A DNA stretch of 64,000 bases from an uncultured Verrucomicrobiota bacterium (GCA_903907995.1 CAIVQH010000031.1:124001-188000); one strand, 5' to 3'. Numbered from the stretch's first letter, positions 1 to 11,054 are shown. Translations and numbers: made by a program. The notes: a model not told the origin generated them from the sequence alone.

Positions 1-2096
1 GGCACCGCCGCCGGGATCCAGATCATGCCTGCCCCTTCCAGCGGAGTTTGCCAGCGGGCATCCCAGCTGGCCCAGGTGGGGCCGCCCGGCTGATGGCACT
101 GCGTGCAGTTGGCACTGAGGTAGGAACGCACCCGCCAGTCGCGGCTCCAGCTCTCATCCCCCGCCGCAGCCAAGCGCGGCAGAAGGTTGACGGCGGCCGG
201 AGCACCCGCCACGCAGCCGGCGGCGATCAGCTGCTGGATCTGGTTGGTGGTGCCCGTGGGGCCGCTCGTAACCTGGCTGAGCTGGTCGCTGCGGAAGCCG
301 AGCGCGTAGCCGGCGGTGGAGTTGTGGCAGAGCAGGCACTCGAAGTTGCCGGGGTAACGCCAGATCTGCGTCTTGATGACGCCCGAATCCATCACGGGAA
401 TAGCCTCGGTGATCCCTGCCGGCGGCACCAGCGTCGCATCGCGACCATCCGCGTCCCAGCGATAGGTGACTGCATAGATGCCGTTGGTCGTGCGCTGGAT
501 GAGCCGCGTTTCCAGCCGGCGGGCGGTCGCGGTGTCCTGGCGGTTTGTCGGCAGGTCGAAATGCTTCACCCAAAGAGTTCCGACCGGAGCGTCCCAAGGA
601 CCGTTGGTGCGGAAACCAAATGCGGCCTCGGCGGTGGGCAGACGGAACCAACGGCGTTTGAGCGCGTAGTCGGACCAGAAGGACACATTCACCTCATAGG
701 GAGTGAGGCCATCCGCCGGGGTCAGCCTCGTCAGATCCTTGAACACGGCGGTTTGTGACAGCTTCGTCGGCGGAGGCGAGGGCCATTCCCCCAATGCAGG
801 GGTCACCGGTTGGCCGACACGCACGAGCCGGTTGATCTTTCCGGAGGTGACGTTGGCGATCAGAATCTCGTCTGTGGCAGGGTCAGAGCCCAAGGCGCTG
901 ATCCCGGGCTCAAACGCCAGCCATTGGATGCTTTGCGGCCGCGGAGCCGTTGGCCGGATCATTCCAATGGCACCATTGATGTCGGCAAAGACCCAGGAAC
1001 CGTCCAGTTCCGCATAGGCCTTGCCCCGGTAAAGGAGGCCCCCGGTGATGGCCCGCAGCGTGTTGGTATGGGGATATTCAACCAGCGGGTCGATCAGCCC
1101 GTTGGCAGGGGCCCAGAACGGCCAGTTCATGAACCCCTCGCGCCAGACCCAGCCGTAGTCGCCACCGGATAAGATATGATTGATCTCCTCGCTGGATTCC
1201 TGGCCGACATCGTTGGCGTAAATCTCGCCAGACACCGGGTCGATGCCGAATCGCCAGGGGTTCCGGAAACCGATCGCATAGAACTCGGTCCGCACCTTGG
1301 CCGGATCCAGCGATGGCCAGATCACATTCGTGCCCCCCACCACATAGTTGGTCGCACCGACAAAGGGGTTGTCGGCGGGTACCGCGTAGGTGCCGGGACT
1401 TACCGCCGGATGGGGGTTCGGCAGCAGGCTGCCGGGACGCTGATCCACATCGAGGCGGAGGATCGCGCTGTAGAAGTCGCCGTCGAGATGGTGTGTGTTC
1501 TGGTAAGCGTCATAGGCCCCGCCTCCGTCTCCCAGCGACACGTAAAGATTGCCGTCCAAACCGAAATGAAGGTCACCGGCATTGTGCGCATAATCCACGT
1601 CCGCCTGGGTGATGAGCGGCTGTTCCGATTCGGGGAGGCCGCGGTCGGGGTTCGCCGGGTCGATCGAGAAGCGCGCCAGCCGGTCACAGAACACGGCATT
1701 GGTCTGTCCGGCCGGAAGGTATCCGGTGTAAAAGACGAAAAACTGACGGTTGGTCTCCCATCCGGGGTGGAACACCAGCCCCAGCAAGCCCGCCTCCACC
1801 GTGTAGGGCCACACCCGGTCGGTCAGGTCCAGAAATACGGACAAGCTCGGCGCAGCCCGGTTGGTGAGCACGTAGATGATGCCGTGCCGGTCCGCAAAGA
1901 AGATCCGGTTGGTGTCGCCCGGCGGACTGGTGATCACCACGGGCTGCAGCCAAGGGAGCCCGGGAAACGCCTCCTGCACCGCAAAGTTGGAGGGCCGGTA
2001 ATCCGCCGGCAGATTGATGGCCGCCGGGGTCACGCGCGCGGCCAGGGCACCGGATATCACGGCCCAGAACGCGGCCAGGAGCAGCCATCCCCTCAT
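1..2096 (-). CDS. Secreted sugar-dehydrogenase propeller fused to diheme cytochrome module (3' end outside window)
   Basis: The reading frame starts at ATG 2096 and stays open to base 1, so about 698 residues are visible and the C-terminus is missing. It has a signal peptide (MRGWLLLAAFWAVISGALA). Next comes a six-bladed propeller of the glucose/sorbosone dehydrogenase type, with LLGLVFHPGW, AHNAGDLHFG and YVSLGDGGG. The second half resembles the SO2930/HNE_0200 cytochrome family (LTPADGLTPYEVNVSFWSD) and carries two heme c motifs, CLLCH at residues 587-591 and CTQCH at 664-668. Such proteins are expected to oxidise a sugar or alcohol in the periplasm and pass electrons to their own hemes; the substrate is unknown. 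The gene is divergent from the glycosyltransferase at 2219 across a 122-bp gap. Confidence 0.82.
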   Translation of the reverse strand, partial: MRGWLLLAAFWAVISGALAARVTPAAINLPADYRPSNFAVQEAFPGLPWLQPVVITSPPGDTNRIFFADRHGIIYVLTNRAAPSLSVFLDLTDRVWPYTVEAGLLGLVFHPGWETNRQFFVFYTGYLPAGQTNAVFCDRLARFSIDPANPDRGLPESEQPLITQADVDYAHNAGDLHFGLDGNLYVSLGDGGGAYDAYQNTHHLDGDFYSAILRLDVDQRPGSLLPNPHPAVSPGTYAVPADNPFVGATNYVVGGTNVIWPSLDPAKVRTEFYAIGFRNPWRFGIDPVSGEIYANDVGQESSEEINHILSGGDYGWVWREGFMNWPFWAPANGLIDPLVEYPHTNTLRAITGGLLYRGKAYAELDGSWVFADINGAIGMIRPTAPRPQSIQWLAFEPGISALGSDPATDEILIANVTSGKINRLVRVGQPVTPALGEWPSPPPTKLSQTAVFKDLTRLTPADGLTPYEVNVSFWSDYALKRRWFRLPTAEAAFGFRTNGPWDAPVGTLWVKHFDLPTNRQDTATARRLETRLIQRTTNGIYAVTYRWDADGRDATLVPPAGITEAIPVMDSGVIKTQIWRYPGNFECLLCHNSTAGYALGFRSDQLSQVTSGPTGTTNQIQQLIAAGCVAGAPAAVNLLPRLAAAGDESWSRDWRVRSYLSANCTQCHQPGGPTWASWDARWQTPLEGAGMIWIPAAV

Positions 2097-2218
2097 AATC
2101 GTTCTTAATTGTAAACGTTGCGCCACGGATTTTGCCGGCGGACGGACTGGGTCAAGGACGACGGCGGCGCACCAAGGTTGCAAACTTTTCACGTGACCGG
2201 CTGAATCCCCACCGCCGC

Positions 2219-3070
2219 ATGGATTCACTGACCGGCCCATCGCTCGCCATCGTCATTCGCACACTGAACACCGCCGACACCTTGTCAAAGGTGCTGGCGA
2301 AGCTGTCCCTGCGCCCCGGCGACGAGCTTATCGTGGTGGATTCGGGCTCCACCGACGGCACCCTGGAGCTGGCGTGCTCGGCAAAAGCCAGAATTGTGCC
2401 GATCAAAGCGGCAGATTTCACCTACGGGCGCGCCCTGAACGTGGGCTTCGCCACCGCGGAACAGGATTGGGTTCTGGCCCTCAGCGCCCACACCGTACCT
2501 CTACGGCCCGACTTTCTCGACCTTTATCGCGCCGCCATCACCGGCCGCTTCCAGCCCAACGTGGCCGCCGCCGTGGGGCCGACGCTCTCCAGCGACGTTG
2601 ACCGCACCCTGCCGGGGGGGGTTACACATTTTGAACTGGAAGATTTCACACACGGGTTCGGCTTCGGTGCGGGCAACCCCAACTCGCTGTACCGCCGCGC
2701 GCTCTGGGAGAAGCATCCGTTCGACGAGGCCCTGGGGGGAGGCGAGGATCTTGACTGGTACGTTTGGGCGCTCCGTCAGGGGCACTCCATCGCGGCGGTC
2801 CATGCCGCCGAGGTCCTCTACATCTCGCGACGGCCCTTCAGCGCCTTCTACCGCAAGGGCCGGGTGGATTTCCGGGCGGCTGCGCGGCTGATCCGGCCGC
2901 ATTCACCCAGCGCCGCCGGTCTCATCATCCGTTCCGCCAAGCTGCTGCTCTATGCCGCCCTCGGCAAAACCGACTGGCATGGCGCGAAGGGCAGCCTGGC
3001 CCATGGCCTCGGCAACTACGTCGAAGCGCGGGCCCTCCGGAAGTCCGGCTCCCGACCCGCCGGCCAATGA
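2219..3070 (+). CDS. Family 2 glycosyltransferase
   Basis: 283 residues with a GT-A fold typical of rhamnosyltransferase-like family 2 enzymes. The nucleotide-binding segment VVDSGSTDG is at 39-47. The position of the usual DXD metal motif reads LSAHTVP, a variant also seen in other envelope GT2 proteins. An acidic catalytic segment, GGGEDLDWYVW, lies near residue 176. It probably transfers a sugar onto a lipid-linked glycan at the inner membrane. I chose ATG 2219 because the conserved domain begins within 10 residues of it; an upstream in-frame ATG would add 29 non-conserved residues. The stop overlaps the next start (ATGA), so the two genes are probably translationally coupled. Confidence 0.85.
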   Translation: MDSLTGPSLAIVIRTLNTADTLSKVLAKLSLRPGDELIVVDSGSTDGTLELACSAKARIVPIKAADFTYGRALNVGFATAEQDWVLALSAHTVPLRPDFLDLYRAAITGRFQPNVAAAVGPTLSSDVDRTLPGGVTHFELEDFTHGFGFGAGNPNSLYRRALWEKHPFDEALGGGEDLDWYVWALRQGHSIAAVHAAEVLYISRRPFSAFYRKGRVDFRAAARLIRPHSPSAAGLIIRSAKLLLYAALGKTDWHGAKGSLAHGLGNYVEARALRKSGSRPAGQ

Positions 3071-4308
3071 CCCCAGCCCAGCCTCCCACCGCCTCGCCCG
3101 CGCCGGCCGAGGAGATCCGCCTGGTCGTCTTCGCCCACACGCCGCCGCCGCTGCACGGCCAAAGCCGGATGATCCAGCTGATGCTCGAAGGCTTGGCCGC
3201 GAGGCCCGGGCTGGGCATCCGCTGCTTCCACGTCAACGCCCGCGTTTCCGGCGGGCTGGCGGAGGTCGGACAGCCCGGCTTCGCCAAGGTGTTCACCCTG
3301 CTCCGTCACGCGGCGCGGGCCGTGTGGCTGCGGTTCCGGCATCGCGCCACCATCTTCTACTACGTGCCCGCGCCGCCGCGCCGCACCCCGCTCGTGCGGG
3401 ACTGGATCGTGCTGCTGCTCTGCCGGCCGTTCTTCTCCAGGATCGTCTTCCACTGGCACGCCGCCGGCCTGGCCGGCTGGCTCCAGACCGGGGCCAAACC
3501 CTGGGAGCGCCGGCTCACGCGCTGGCTTCACGGCCGGCATCGCCTGAGCATCATCCTGAGCGAGTCCAACGATCCCGCCCTGGCCGTCGAACTGGCCCCG
3601 GAACTGACCCGCATCGTCCGCCACGGGCTGCCCGATCCCTGCCCCGACCAGGTGGCGGTCCTGGCTCCCCAACGTCGGGAACGGCTTGCCCGCCGCCGCG
3701 CCGCCGTGGATCCGACGGCTTCGGAATCCCGTTTGCGCGTGCTGTTCATCAGCCTGTGTTCGCGGGAAAAGGGGTTGTTCGACACGCTCGAAGCCGTGGC
3801 GCAGCTGAACGCGCAACTTGCGGTGCAAGGCTCCGCCAACCGTGCCGAACTGGTCGTCGCCGGGGCCTTTCCGGACCCCGTCACCGAGGCCGAGTTCCAG
3901 GTCCGCATCCGGCAGGCGGACCTGCAACTGCCCGGCCCCACCGGCATGACACCCGCCGTTTCGTATGCCGGTTTCGTCACCGGAGAGGCCAAAAGCCGCC
4001 TCTACGCCAACGCCGATGTCCTGTGCTTTCCCACCGCGTATCCCGCCGAGAGCTTCGGCCTGGTCATCGTCGAGGCGCTGGCCTTCGGGCTTCCGGTCGT
4101 GGCCACCCGCTGGCGCGCGATTCCGGAGGTCCTGCCGCCGGATCATCCCACGCTCGTCGCGCCGCATGCGCCGGCCGAAGTGGCGGCCGGCCTCGCCTAC
4201 TGGCTGCACCGCCCGCCGCCGGACTCGTTGCGCGCCTGGTTTCTCGCGAACTACTCGCTGGACGGCCATCTGGTGGCGCTCGCCGCAGCGCTTCAGGCCG
4301 CCGCGTAG
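3067..4308 (+). CDS. Family 4 (GT-B) glycosyltransferase
   Basis: 413 residues. The N-terminal half begins with VVFAHTPPPLHGQSRM, the usual glycine-containing start of a GT-B acceptor domain. The C-terminal half holds the nucleotide-sugar domain: RVLFISLCSREKGLFD, then SYAGFVTGEAKSRLYANADV, then PAESFGLVIVEALAFGLPVV, which is the E-x7-E region of GT4 enzymes. The start overlaps the preceding GT2 stop by 4 nt. It is likely a cytoplasmic or membrane-associated enzyme of exopolysaccharide or O-antigen assembly. The donor sugar cannot be predicted. Confidence 0.87.
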   Translation: MTPAQPPTASPAPAEEIRLVVFAHTPPPLHGQSRMIQLMLEGLAARPGLGIRCFHVNARVSGGLAEVGQPGFAKVFTLLRHAARAVWLRFRHRATIFYYVPAPPRRTPLVRDWIVLLLCRPFFSRIVFHWHAAGLAGWLQTGAKPWERRLTRWLHGRHRLSIILSESNDPALAVELAPELTRIVRHGLPDPCPDQVAVLAPQRRERLARRRAAVDPTASESRLRVLFISLCSREKGLFDTLEAVAQLNAQLAVQGSANRAELVVAGAFPDPVTEAEFQVRIRQADLQLPGPTGMTPAVSYAGFVTGEAKSRLYANADVLCFPTAYPAESFGLVIVEALAFGLPVVATRWRAIPEVLPPDHPTLVAPHAPAEVAAGLAYWLHRPPPDSLRAWFLANYSLDGHLVALAAALQAAA

Positions 4309-4374
4309 TCGCAACGGAAGTCGGGCCGCTTTTGCCTGCCCCTTTGGCCCGGCAGCCAGTAGGATGAGTCCAAC

Positions 4375-5517
4375 GTGGCCACCGCCTCCTCCACCGTCCG
4401 CCTGCTCCTGGACCTGATCGCCCTGCCCAGCGTGAACCCGGCTTTCCTGCCCGCCGGCGACGCACGCACTGGTGAAGCCGGCGTAGCGGCCTTCCTCGGC
4501 GAATACGCGCGGCGCGGCGGGTTGGCGGTCGAATTTCAGGAGGCGGCCCCCGGCCGCTCAAACCTGCTGGCCCGCCTCACGCCTTCCGGCCCCGTAAAGC
4601 AGCGCGTGCTGCTCGCCCCGCACCTCGACACCGTCGGCCTGCCCGCGCTGGACCTTCTGCTGCGGCCCAAGATGACCAAAGGTCGAATCACCGGCCGCGG
4701 CGCCTGCGATACCAAGGGCTGCGTCGCCGCCATGCTGTCCGCCCTGCTCGCGGTGGCAAAATCGGGTACGCGGCCGACCGAAACCGAAATCATCTTTGTC
4801 GGGCTGGTGGACGAGGAAAACGGCCAGACCGGCTCCCGCCATTACGCGCAACATGGCCCCAGGGCGGCGCTGGCCATCGTCGGCGAGCCGACGCGGCTGG
4901 AGGTCGTCACCGCGCACAAGGGCGATGTCTGGCTGCAGCTCAAGACGCTGGGCCGCAGCGCCCATGGGGCCACGCCGCACCTGGGCCGCAACGCGGTTCA
5001 CGCCATGGCGCGCGTGGTCGAGGTGCTCGAAACGGATTACGCCGCCAGCCTCAAATCCCGGTCGCATCCCCTGCTCGGTTCACCCACGGTCAACGTCGGC
5101 TCCATCCGGGGCGGTACCCAGCCCAACATCGTGCCTGCCGAGTGCGTCATCTCAATCGACCGCCGCACCCTGCCTGGTGAATCCGAGGCCGGCGTCCGGC
5201 GCGAAATCACCGCGCTGTTGCGCCGCCACAAGCTCAAGGCCGAGTTCGAAAACCTGCGGCTCGCCGCGTGTCATCCGCTTGAGACCGATCCCGGACTGCC
5301 TCTGGTGCAGTCGCTCTGCCGCGCGGCGGAACGGAAGCGCACGGTGGGAGTCCACTATTTCTGCGACGCGCCTCCGCTCGCCGCCGGCGGCATTCCCAGT
5401 GTCGTGTTTGGTCCCGGCGACATTGCGCAGGCCCACACCGCCGACGAATGGATTTCCATCGCCAGCCTCGAACGCGGCACGGCGATTCTGGAAAAGTTCA
5501 TGCGCGGTCTCGCGTAA
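4375..5517 (+). CDS. M20 family metallopeptidase (ArgE/DapE-like deacylase)
   Basis: 380 residues from a GTG start, preceded by an AGGATGAG purine run. All zinc-site residues of the M20 family can be placed: H83 in APHLDT, D112 in GACDTKG, the catalytic pair E147-E148 in DEEN, E171 in GEPTRL and H354 in QAHTADEW. The dimerisation lid segment GRSAHGATPHLGRNAV is also typical. The family removes acyl groups from amino acids such as N-acetylornithine or N-succinyl-diaminopimelate, or hydrolyses dipeptides; the sequence does not settle which. It sits between glycosyltransferase genes, so a role in modifying an envelope amino sugar is possible but unproven. Confidence 0.85.
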   Translation: MATASSTVRLLLDLIALPSVNPAFLPAGDARTGEAGVAAFLGEYARRGGLAVEFQEAAPGRSNLLARLTPSGPVKQRVLLAPHLDTVGLPALDLLLRPKMTKGRITGRGACDTKGCVAAMLSALLAVAKSGTRPTETEIIFVGLVDEENGQTGSRHYAQHGPRAALAIVGEPTRLEVVTAHKGDVWLQLKTLGRSAHGATPHLGRNAVHAMARVVEVLETDYAASLKSRSHPLLGSPTVNVGSIRGGTQPNIVPAECVISIDRRTLPGESEAGVRREITALLRRHKLKAEFENLRLAACHPLETDPGLPLVQSLCRAAERKRTVGVHYFCDAPPLAAGGIPSVVFGPGDIAQAHTADEWISIASLERGTAILEKFMRGLA

Positions 5518-5603
5518 AATGGGCGATGCTCAAAGTTCCGATCGATTGACCACGTCGCCTTCCTTTTTCCTTTTGCCTTTCACCTTTTTCCCTCCGTTCT
5601 CCT

Positions 5604-6851
5604 GTGCGCGTCGCCTTTCTCACCCATGAGCCGTTTTTCCCGCCCAGCGGCGGCGGCTCGGCCGAGGCGGTCTACCTCATCGAGGAGTTCGTCCGGCGCG
5701 GGCACGACGTAAATCTCTTCTGCCCCGACTTTCCCGAATACCGGTCGGTCTCCGGCCAGTTCCACATCGCCATCCATCCGTTCACCGGCTGGGAAATGGG
5801 CCGCTACACGCGGTTCCGGAACCTGAAGTACCTCCGCTATCCCAAGGCTCTCGCGGCGCTCGTCTGCCGCACGCTCGAGGCCCAGCGGCGGATGCGCCGG
5901 GAGGAGTTCGGTTTCGACCTGATCTTTGCCCAGCACACGATCTCGGCGGTCGCCGCCGGTCAGTTGCGGGCCCGGTTGCGCGTGCCGGTCGTGCTCAACT
6001 TCCTCGATTACCTTACCGGCTTCATGGAAACGTGGCCGAGCTGGGCGATGCCGGGACCGATCGTACGCGCCCTCACGCGCTACGAACTGGGCCTGCCACG
6101 CCGCTACTCGGTGGATGGCATCCTGACCGTGTCCACTCCGCTTGCCGAACGTTTTGCGGCCACAGGATTTCCGGCGGAGCGCATCCGGGCGATTCAGTAC
6201 GGGTACGATTCGAAGCTGTTTCGTCCGGTAGCAGGGGAAGAAAGTTCGGCGCTCAAAGCTCCAAGCTCCAATCCGGTGGTCGTGATGCACGGCTCCTTTG
6301 ACGAGCATCATCTGGGAAAAATTGCGCGCGGAGCCGTCGCCCGGGTGTTCGCCCGCCGGCCGGAAGTCACGTTCCGCTTTGTGGGCCGCGAAACTCCGGC
6401 GCTGCTCCGCTTCGCGAAAGACGTGCGCGCGGCCAATTCCGGCGTGCGGCTCGACCTCACCGGCTTCGTGCCCTACGCCGAGGTCGCGCAGCATCTGGCC
6501 GGTGCGGATGTCGGCATCGTGCCTTACGAGGAATCCAACGGGACGCACTGCGCCTTTGTGGCCAAGGCGGTCGAGTACCTGGGTTGTGGCCTGCCGGTGG
6601 TGAGCACGCCGCTCGAAAATCTGCGGCGCTATTTCGCGGAGGAACCGGCCATCCGTTTTGCCAGCTTTGACGGGGCTGGCGTTGGCGACGCGATTCTGGC
6701 CTGGTTGGAGCAGCCAATTGCCAGCCGTCGCCAGCTCGGGCTGGCGGCCAGCACCCGCGTCGCCCGTGACTTGGATTGGCGCGTTGTCACAGGAAACGCG
6801 GTCGCATTTGCGGAATCGGTGGTGGAGGCGTCGGCGAGAAAGCGGTCGTGA
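5604..6851 (+). CDS. Family 4 (GT-B) glycosyltransferase
   Basis: 415 residues from a GTG start. The N-terminus MRVAFLTHEPFFPPSGGGSA is the usual GT4 beta-strand and glycine loop. The donor domain contains VVMHGSFDEHH, LTGFVPYAEVAQHLAGADVG and FVAKAVEYLGCGLPVVSTPL. It is separate from the GT4 at 3067 and only distantly similar. Its stop overlaps the GTG start of the flippase gene (GTGA), so the two are probably co-translated. A role in assembling the glycan exported by the next gene is inferred from position. Confidence 0.87.
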   Translation: MRVAFLTHEPFFPPSGGGSAEAVYLIEEFVRRGHDVNLFCPDFPEYRSVSGQFHIAIHPFTGWEMGRYTRFRNLKYLRYPKALAALVCRTLEAQRRMRREEFGFDLIFAQHTISAVAAGQLRARLRVPVVLNFLDYLTGFMETWPSWAMPGPIVRALTRYELGLPRRYSVDGILTVSTPLAERFAATGFPAERIRAIQYGYDSKLFRPVAGEESSALKAPSSNPVVVMHGSFDEHHLGKIARGAVARVFARRPEVTFRFVGRETPALLRFAKDVRAANSGVRLDLTGFVPYAEVAQHLAGADVGIVPYEESNGTHCAFVAKAVEYLGCGLPVVSTPLENLRRYFAEEPAIRFASFDGAGVGDAILAWLEQPIASRRQLGLAASTRVARDLDWRVVTGNAVAFAESVVEASARKRS

Positions 6852-8146
6852 ACGAATCGAAATCCAGCTTCATCCGTCAGGGCACGTGGTTCGCGGCCGC
6901 CTCGCTGCTGGCCGGCGTCTTCATGATGGGGGCCCAGGTCATCGGGTCCAAGATGGGCCGCGAGCAGTTCGAGATTTTCTTAACCATGTTGCGGCTGTTT
7001 CTGGTGCTGGGCATTCCGAGCGCGGGTCTGCAGATCGTCTTTGCCCAGCAGACCGCCGCCGCCATCACTCCCGAATCGCAGCGCCAGCTCGTGGCCACCC
7101 TGCGCCGGGTGATTCCCGGAATCTTCATCCTCTGGATCGGCATGCTGCTGGTTGCGATCTTCTGCCGCGAAGGGCTGGCACGCCAGTTCAAGTTCGGTGA
7201 CGGCCGGGTGCTGTGGCCGACCCTCGGGGTCGCGCTGACCTGGCTGACACTGCCGGTCTTCCGGGGTGTGCTGCAGGGGCGTCAGAATTTCGGCGCCCTC
7301 GGCTGGGTTTCCCTGCTGGATGGTGCCGGACGCATCACGGGCACGGGACTGATTGTGCTCGCCTGGCACGGAAAGGCCGCCGGCGCCATGCTGGGGGCGC
7401 TGACGGGCCAGGTGTTTTCGATGGGCGTCGCGGTATGGACTACGCGCGATGTCTGGCGTGTTGGCGGGACGGCGAAGGTGGACTGGGCGGCCTGGTTCCG
7501 TCGCGTCCTGCCGTACACGCTGGGCGCAGCCGGGCTGATCGTGCTGGCCAACTTCGACGTGATCTTCCTCAAGGCGGCCATTCCCGCGACCAAGGCGGAT
7601 GAGTTTGGTCTGGGGGAGCTTTATCTGCCGGCCTGGATGATCGGCTTTGCCCTGACCCAGATCACCGTGCCGCTCGCGATGGTGATGTTCCCCAAGATCG
7701 CCCGCAGCGCCGCCACCGGCATCAAGTCGGATGCGCTGACGCTGACGCTGGTGGGCACGGCCATCCTCGGGTTCCTGAGCTGGGTGGGCGTGCTGCTGCT
7801 GCCGAAGCTGCCGCTGCAGATCCTCTTCTTCCGCACGCCCGCGAACTGGGCCGCAGCGCCCATGGTCCCCTGGTGCGTCTTTGCGATGCTCGCCTACGCG
7901 CTGGCCAACGTGCTCGTGAACGACCAGCTCGCCCGGGCGCGCTTTGCGGTCGTGCCGTGGATTGTGGCTGCCGCAGCCGGCTATGTAATGCTGCTCGTCA
8001 TGCTCACGCCGCACCTGCTGACGATGGAACCGTTCACCGCCTATCGCGTCCTGGCCGGGGTGATCGGCGGGGCGAACCTGCTCCTGCTGGGGGTGGCTGT
8101 GTGGTTAAGCTGGGGACGGAAGCGGAACGCCACGCCACGCCCGTAA
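6848..8146 (+). CDS. Polysaccharide flippase-like membrane protein (MOP superfamily, Wzx-like)
   Basis: 432 residues, almost entirely hydrophobic, with about 12 predicted transmembrane segments (for example TWFAAASLLAGVFMMGAQVI near the start and AAAAGYVMLLVMLTPHLL near the end). The N-terminal SSFIRQGTWFAAASLL resembles other flippases that move lipid-linked glycans across the inner membrane. I chose GTG 6848 because it overlaps the upstream stop and lies just before the first membrane helix; an upstream ATG would add a basic tail with no membrane-protein character. It closes the polysaccharide block. No Wzy polymerase or chain-length regulator was found in the window. Confidence 0.8.
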   Translation: MNESKSSFIRQGTWFAAASLLAGVFMMGAQVIGSKMGREQFEIFLTMLRLFLVLGIPSAGLQIVFAQQTAAAITPESQRQLVATLRRVIPGIFILWIGMLLVAIFCREGLARQFKFGDGRVLWPTLGVALTWLTLPVFRGVLQGRQNFGALGWVSLLDGAGRITGTGLIVLAWHGKAAGAMLGALTGQVFSMGVAVWTTRDVWRVGGTAKVDWAAWFRRVLPYTLGAAGLIVLANFDVIFLKAAIPATKADEFGLGELYLPAWMIGFALTQITVPLAMVMFPKIARSAATGIKSDALTLTLVGTAILGFLSWVGVLLLPKLPLQILFFRTPANWAAAPMVPWCVFAMLAYALANVLVNDQLARARFAVVPWIVAAAAGYVMLLVMLTPHLLTMEPFTAYRVLAGVIGGANLLLLGVAVWLSWGRKRNATPRP

Positions 8147-8236
8147 TTTCGGGCATTTTGTTCCATATGGAAAATGCGCCAGGGCCGGTTGACTCTGTTT
8201 GACCAGGAGGGTTGGAAGCGTGCCCGCTCCGGGGGA

Positions 8237-8595
8237 ATGGAACTCACAGCGGAACGATAACTGCGGATTGCCAACTGCCTGCCGCGCCGCTGGACAATGT
8301 GAGCCTGACCAACCTGCGGTTGCTCAACGCCTGCCGTATGTTCCGGAGAACGGCTGCAAATGGCGCGGGCTGCCGCCGCACTTCGGCAATTGGCACCCCC
8401 ATTTACACGCGGATGAACCGCTGGAGCAAAGCCGGGGTGACGGACCGCGGCTTTGCCCGGCCGCAGCCGGAACAGATCCTGCCGCCGCGCCTCGAACGGG
8501 TGTGCCGGGACAGCACGGTCGTCAAAGTCCATCCCGCCGGCACCGGCGCCCTAAAAAAGCCGGGACGCAAGCCCTCGGCCACCGAACTTGATCGC
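8237..8595 (+). pseudogene. IS5-family transposase remnant
   Basis: Decayed N-terminal half of an IS5/IS427-type DDE transposase. The expected start MELTAE is at 8237, but an in-frame TAA follows at 8258. Recognisable pieces then alternate between two frames: NVSLTNLRLLNA, GCKWRGLPPHFGNWH (8352-8396), IYTRMNRWSKAGVTDRGF, and DSTVVKVHPAGTGALKK, which holds the first catalytic Asp. At least one frameshift lies at about 8397. The C-terminal catalytic half is absent and no terminal inverted repeats were found. The flanks (8147-8236 and 8596-8743) show nothing else except the probable hisD upstream region. Confidence 0.8.
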
Positions 8596-8743
8596 CCGCG
8601 AAAGGTGCTCCACCCAATTCATGCATTGATTTCTGCGCGGCTGCTTTCGAGCCAGCTCCCCGCCTGACCCTCGGTAATTCTGCCGCCCGCAGCTGCGGAC
8701 GGCGTTTTGACTTCGGGGCCGTTCTCCCTACCCTGCGGGGGCA

Positions 8744-10039
<1,296 letters not shown>

Positions 10040-10157
10040 AACCGTGGCGCGTGGCGCGCACGGCAGCCTCGCGGGAAAAGCGCTGCGACAGTTACCGACT
10101 GCGGTTCAATCCTCAGGGTGGACGGACGCCGCTGTTTCTTCCTATCTTGCTGGCTGC

Positions 10158-11054
10158 GTGGCTTCTACTCCGCCTACGGGACCGCTCATTCCGGACCATC
10201 TCGCCCGTCCTTTGGGACGCGGCGCATGCGATCTGGCGGCGTTGATCGGTCAGTTCGTCGCCCCGGCTCCGGACGCCCCAGGGGCCAATCCCAATGTCCG
10301 CCGCAGCCTCGACCACTTCGCGCGGCTGCCCGAGCTGGGCCCACGTCTGCGCCGGCTGCCCGGCTCGCCGTCGGTGCTGATCCAAGGCTACAGCGATCCG
10401 GGAAACGCCGTGGCCTTGACCCAGTTTCTTGCCGGTCATATCGCGGGGCGCCCGCGCCTTCAGGTGGTTGATCTCTACGACCTGCCGGCCGTCTATGGGC
10501 TGCTGGGATTTCCCGCGCCTGAGTTTGAGTACCGGCTGGCCGATGCCAGCCAGCTGCAGGACTGCTACCCGGACGATTCGGTGGATGTGCTGGTGCAGGA
10601 CTTCCTGCTGAACTGCACGCCCTCCGCCCTGCACGCCCCGATCCTGCAGGAAGCCGCCCGCATTCTCTCGGTGCAGGGCGTTGCGCTCATCAGCTTCAGC
10701 GACCAGGCCGGAGTCGGCCCGCGCCCGACCATGGATGCCACCGAGTTTCAGCGGCGCTCCGGAGTTCCCTGGTGTCCCGGCGCGTACAACCTCGCGGACA
10801 TGTTTCCGCCCGGGACATTTCCCGCCTCCACACTGGATGACCTGGCCGGCCAGGTCGTGCTCGATCCCGCGACGGGAACCTCCACGCTGATCACGGGGGT
10901 GGGCCGGTTCGAATTCTTCCGCGACGCCGAAGTGATGCTGCAGCTCTTCCGGGAAGCCGGGCTGGTGAACCTGGCGATGGACCGGAGCGAAGGCGTGGAC
11001 TCGCATGGCCTGAACTGCCGGCGGTATCGTTGCCTGCTGGCGAAATCAGCCTGA
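10158..11054 (+). CDS. SAM-dependent methyltransferase-like protein
   Basis: 298 residues from GTG 10158. An in-frame GTG at 10044 would add 38 residues of poor quality, so the start is uncertain. The central part looks like a class I methyltransferase: LQVVDLYDLPAVYG as the first strand, RLADASQL as the acidic second motif, then PDDSVDVLVQDFLLNCTP and EAARILSVQGVALISF. The glycine-rich motif I is weak, so SAM binding is probable rather than certain. It lies 4 nt upstream of the peptide synthetase and is probably co-transcribed with it. A tailoring role (methylating the peptide product or a precursor) is inferred from position only. Confidence 0.65.
   Translation: MASTPPTGPLIPDHLARPLGRGACDLAALIGQFVAPAPDAPGANPNVRRSLDHFARLPELGPRLRRLPGSPSVLIQGYSDPGNAVALTQFLAGHIAGRPRLQVVDLYDLPAVYGLLGFPAPEFEYRLADASQLQDCYPDDSVDVLVQDFLLNCTPSALHAPILQEAARILSVQGVALISFSDQAGVGPRPTMDATEFQRRSGVPWCPGAYNLADMFPPGTFPASTLDDLAGQVVLDPATGTSTLITGVGRFEFFRDAEVMLQLFREAGLVNLAMDRSEGVDSHGLNCRRYRCLLAKSA

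Noticed and set aside
1176-2108. A 310-codon plus-strand frame at the left edge
   Set aside because: The opposite strand encodes the sugar dehydrogenase propeller with heme motifs. The plus-strand translation has no domain.
3016-4314. A 432-codon minus-strand frame
   Set aside because: It lies antisense to the GT4 gene at 3067, which has clear family motifs.
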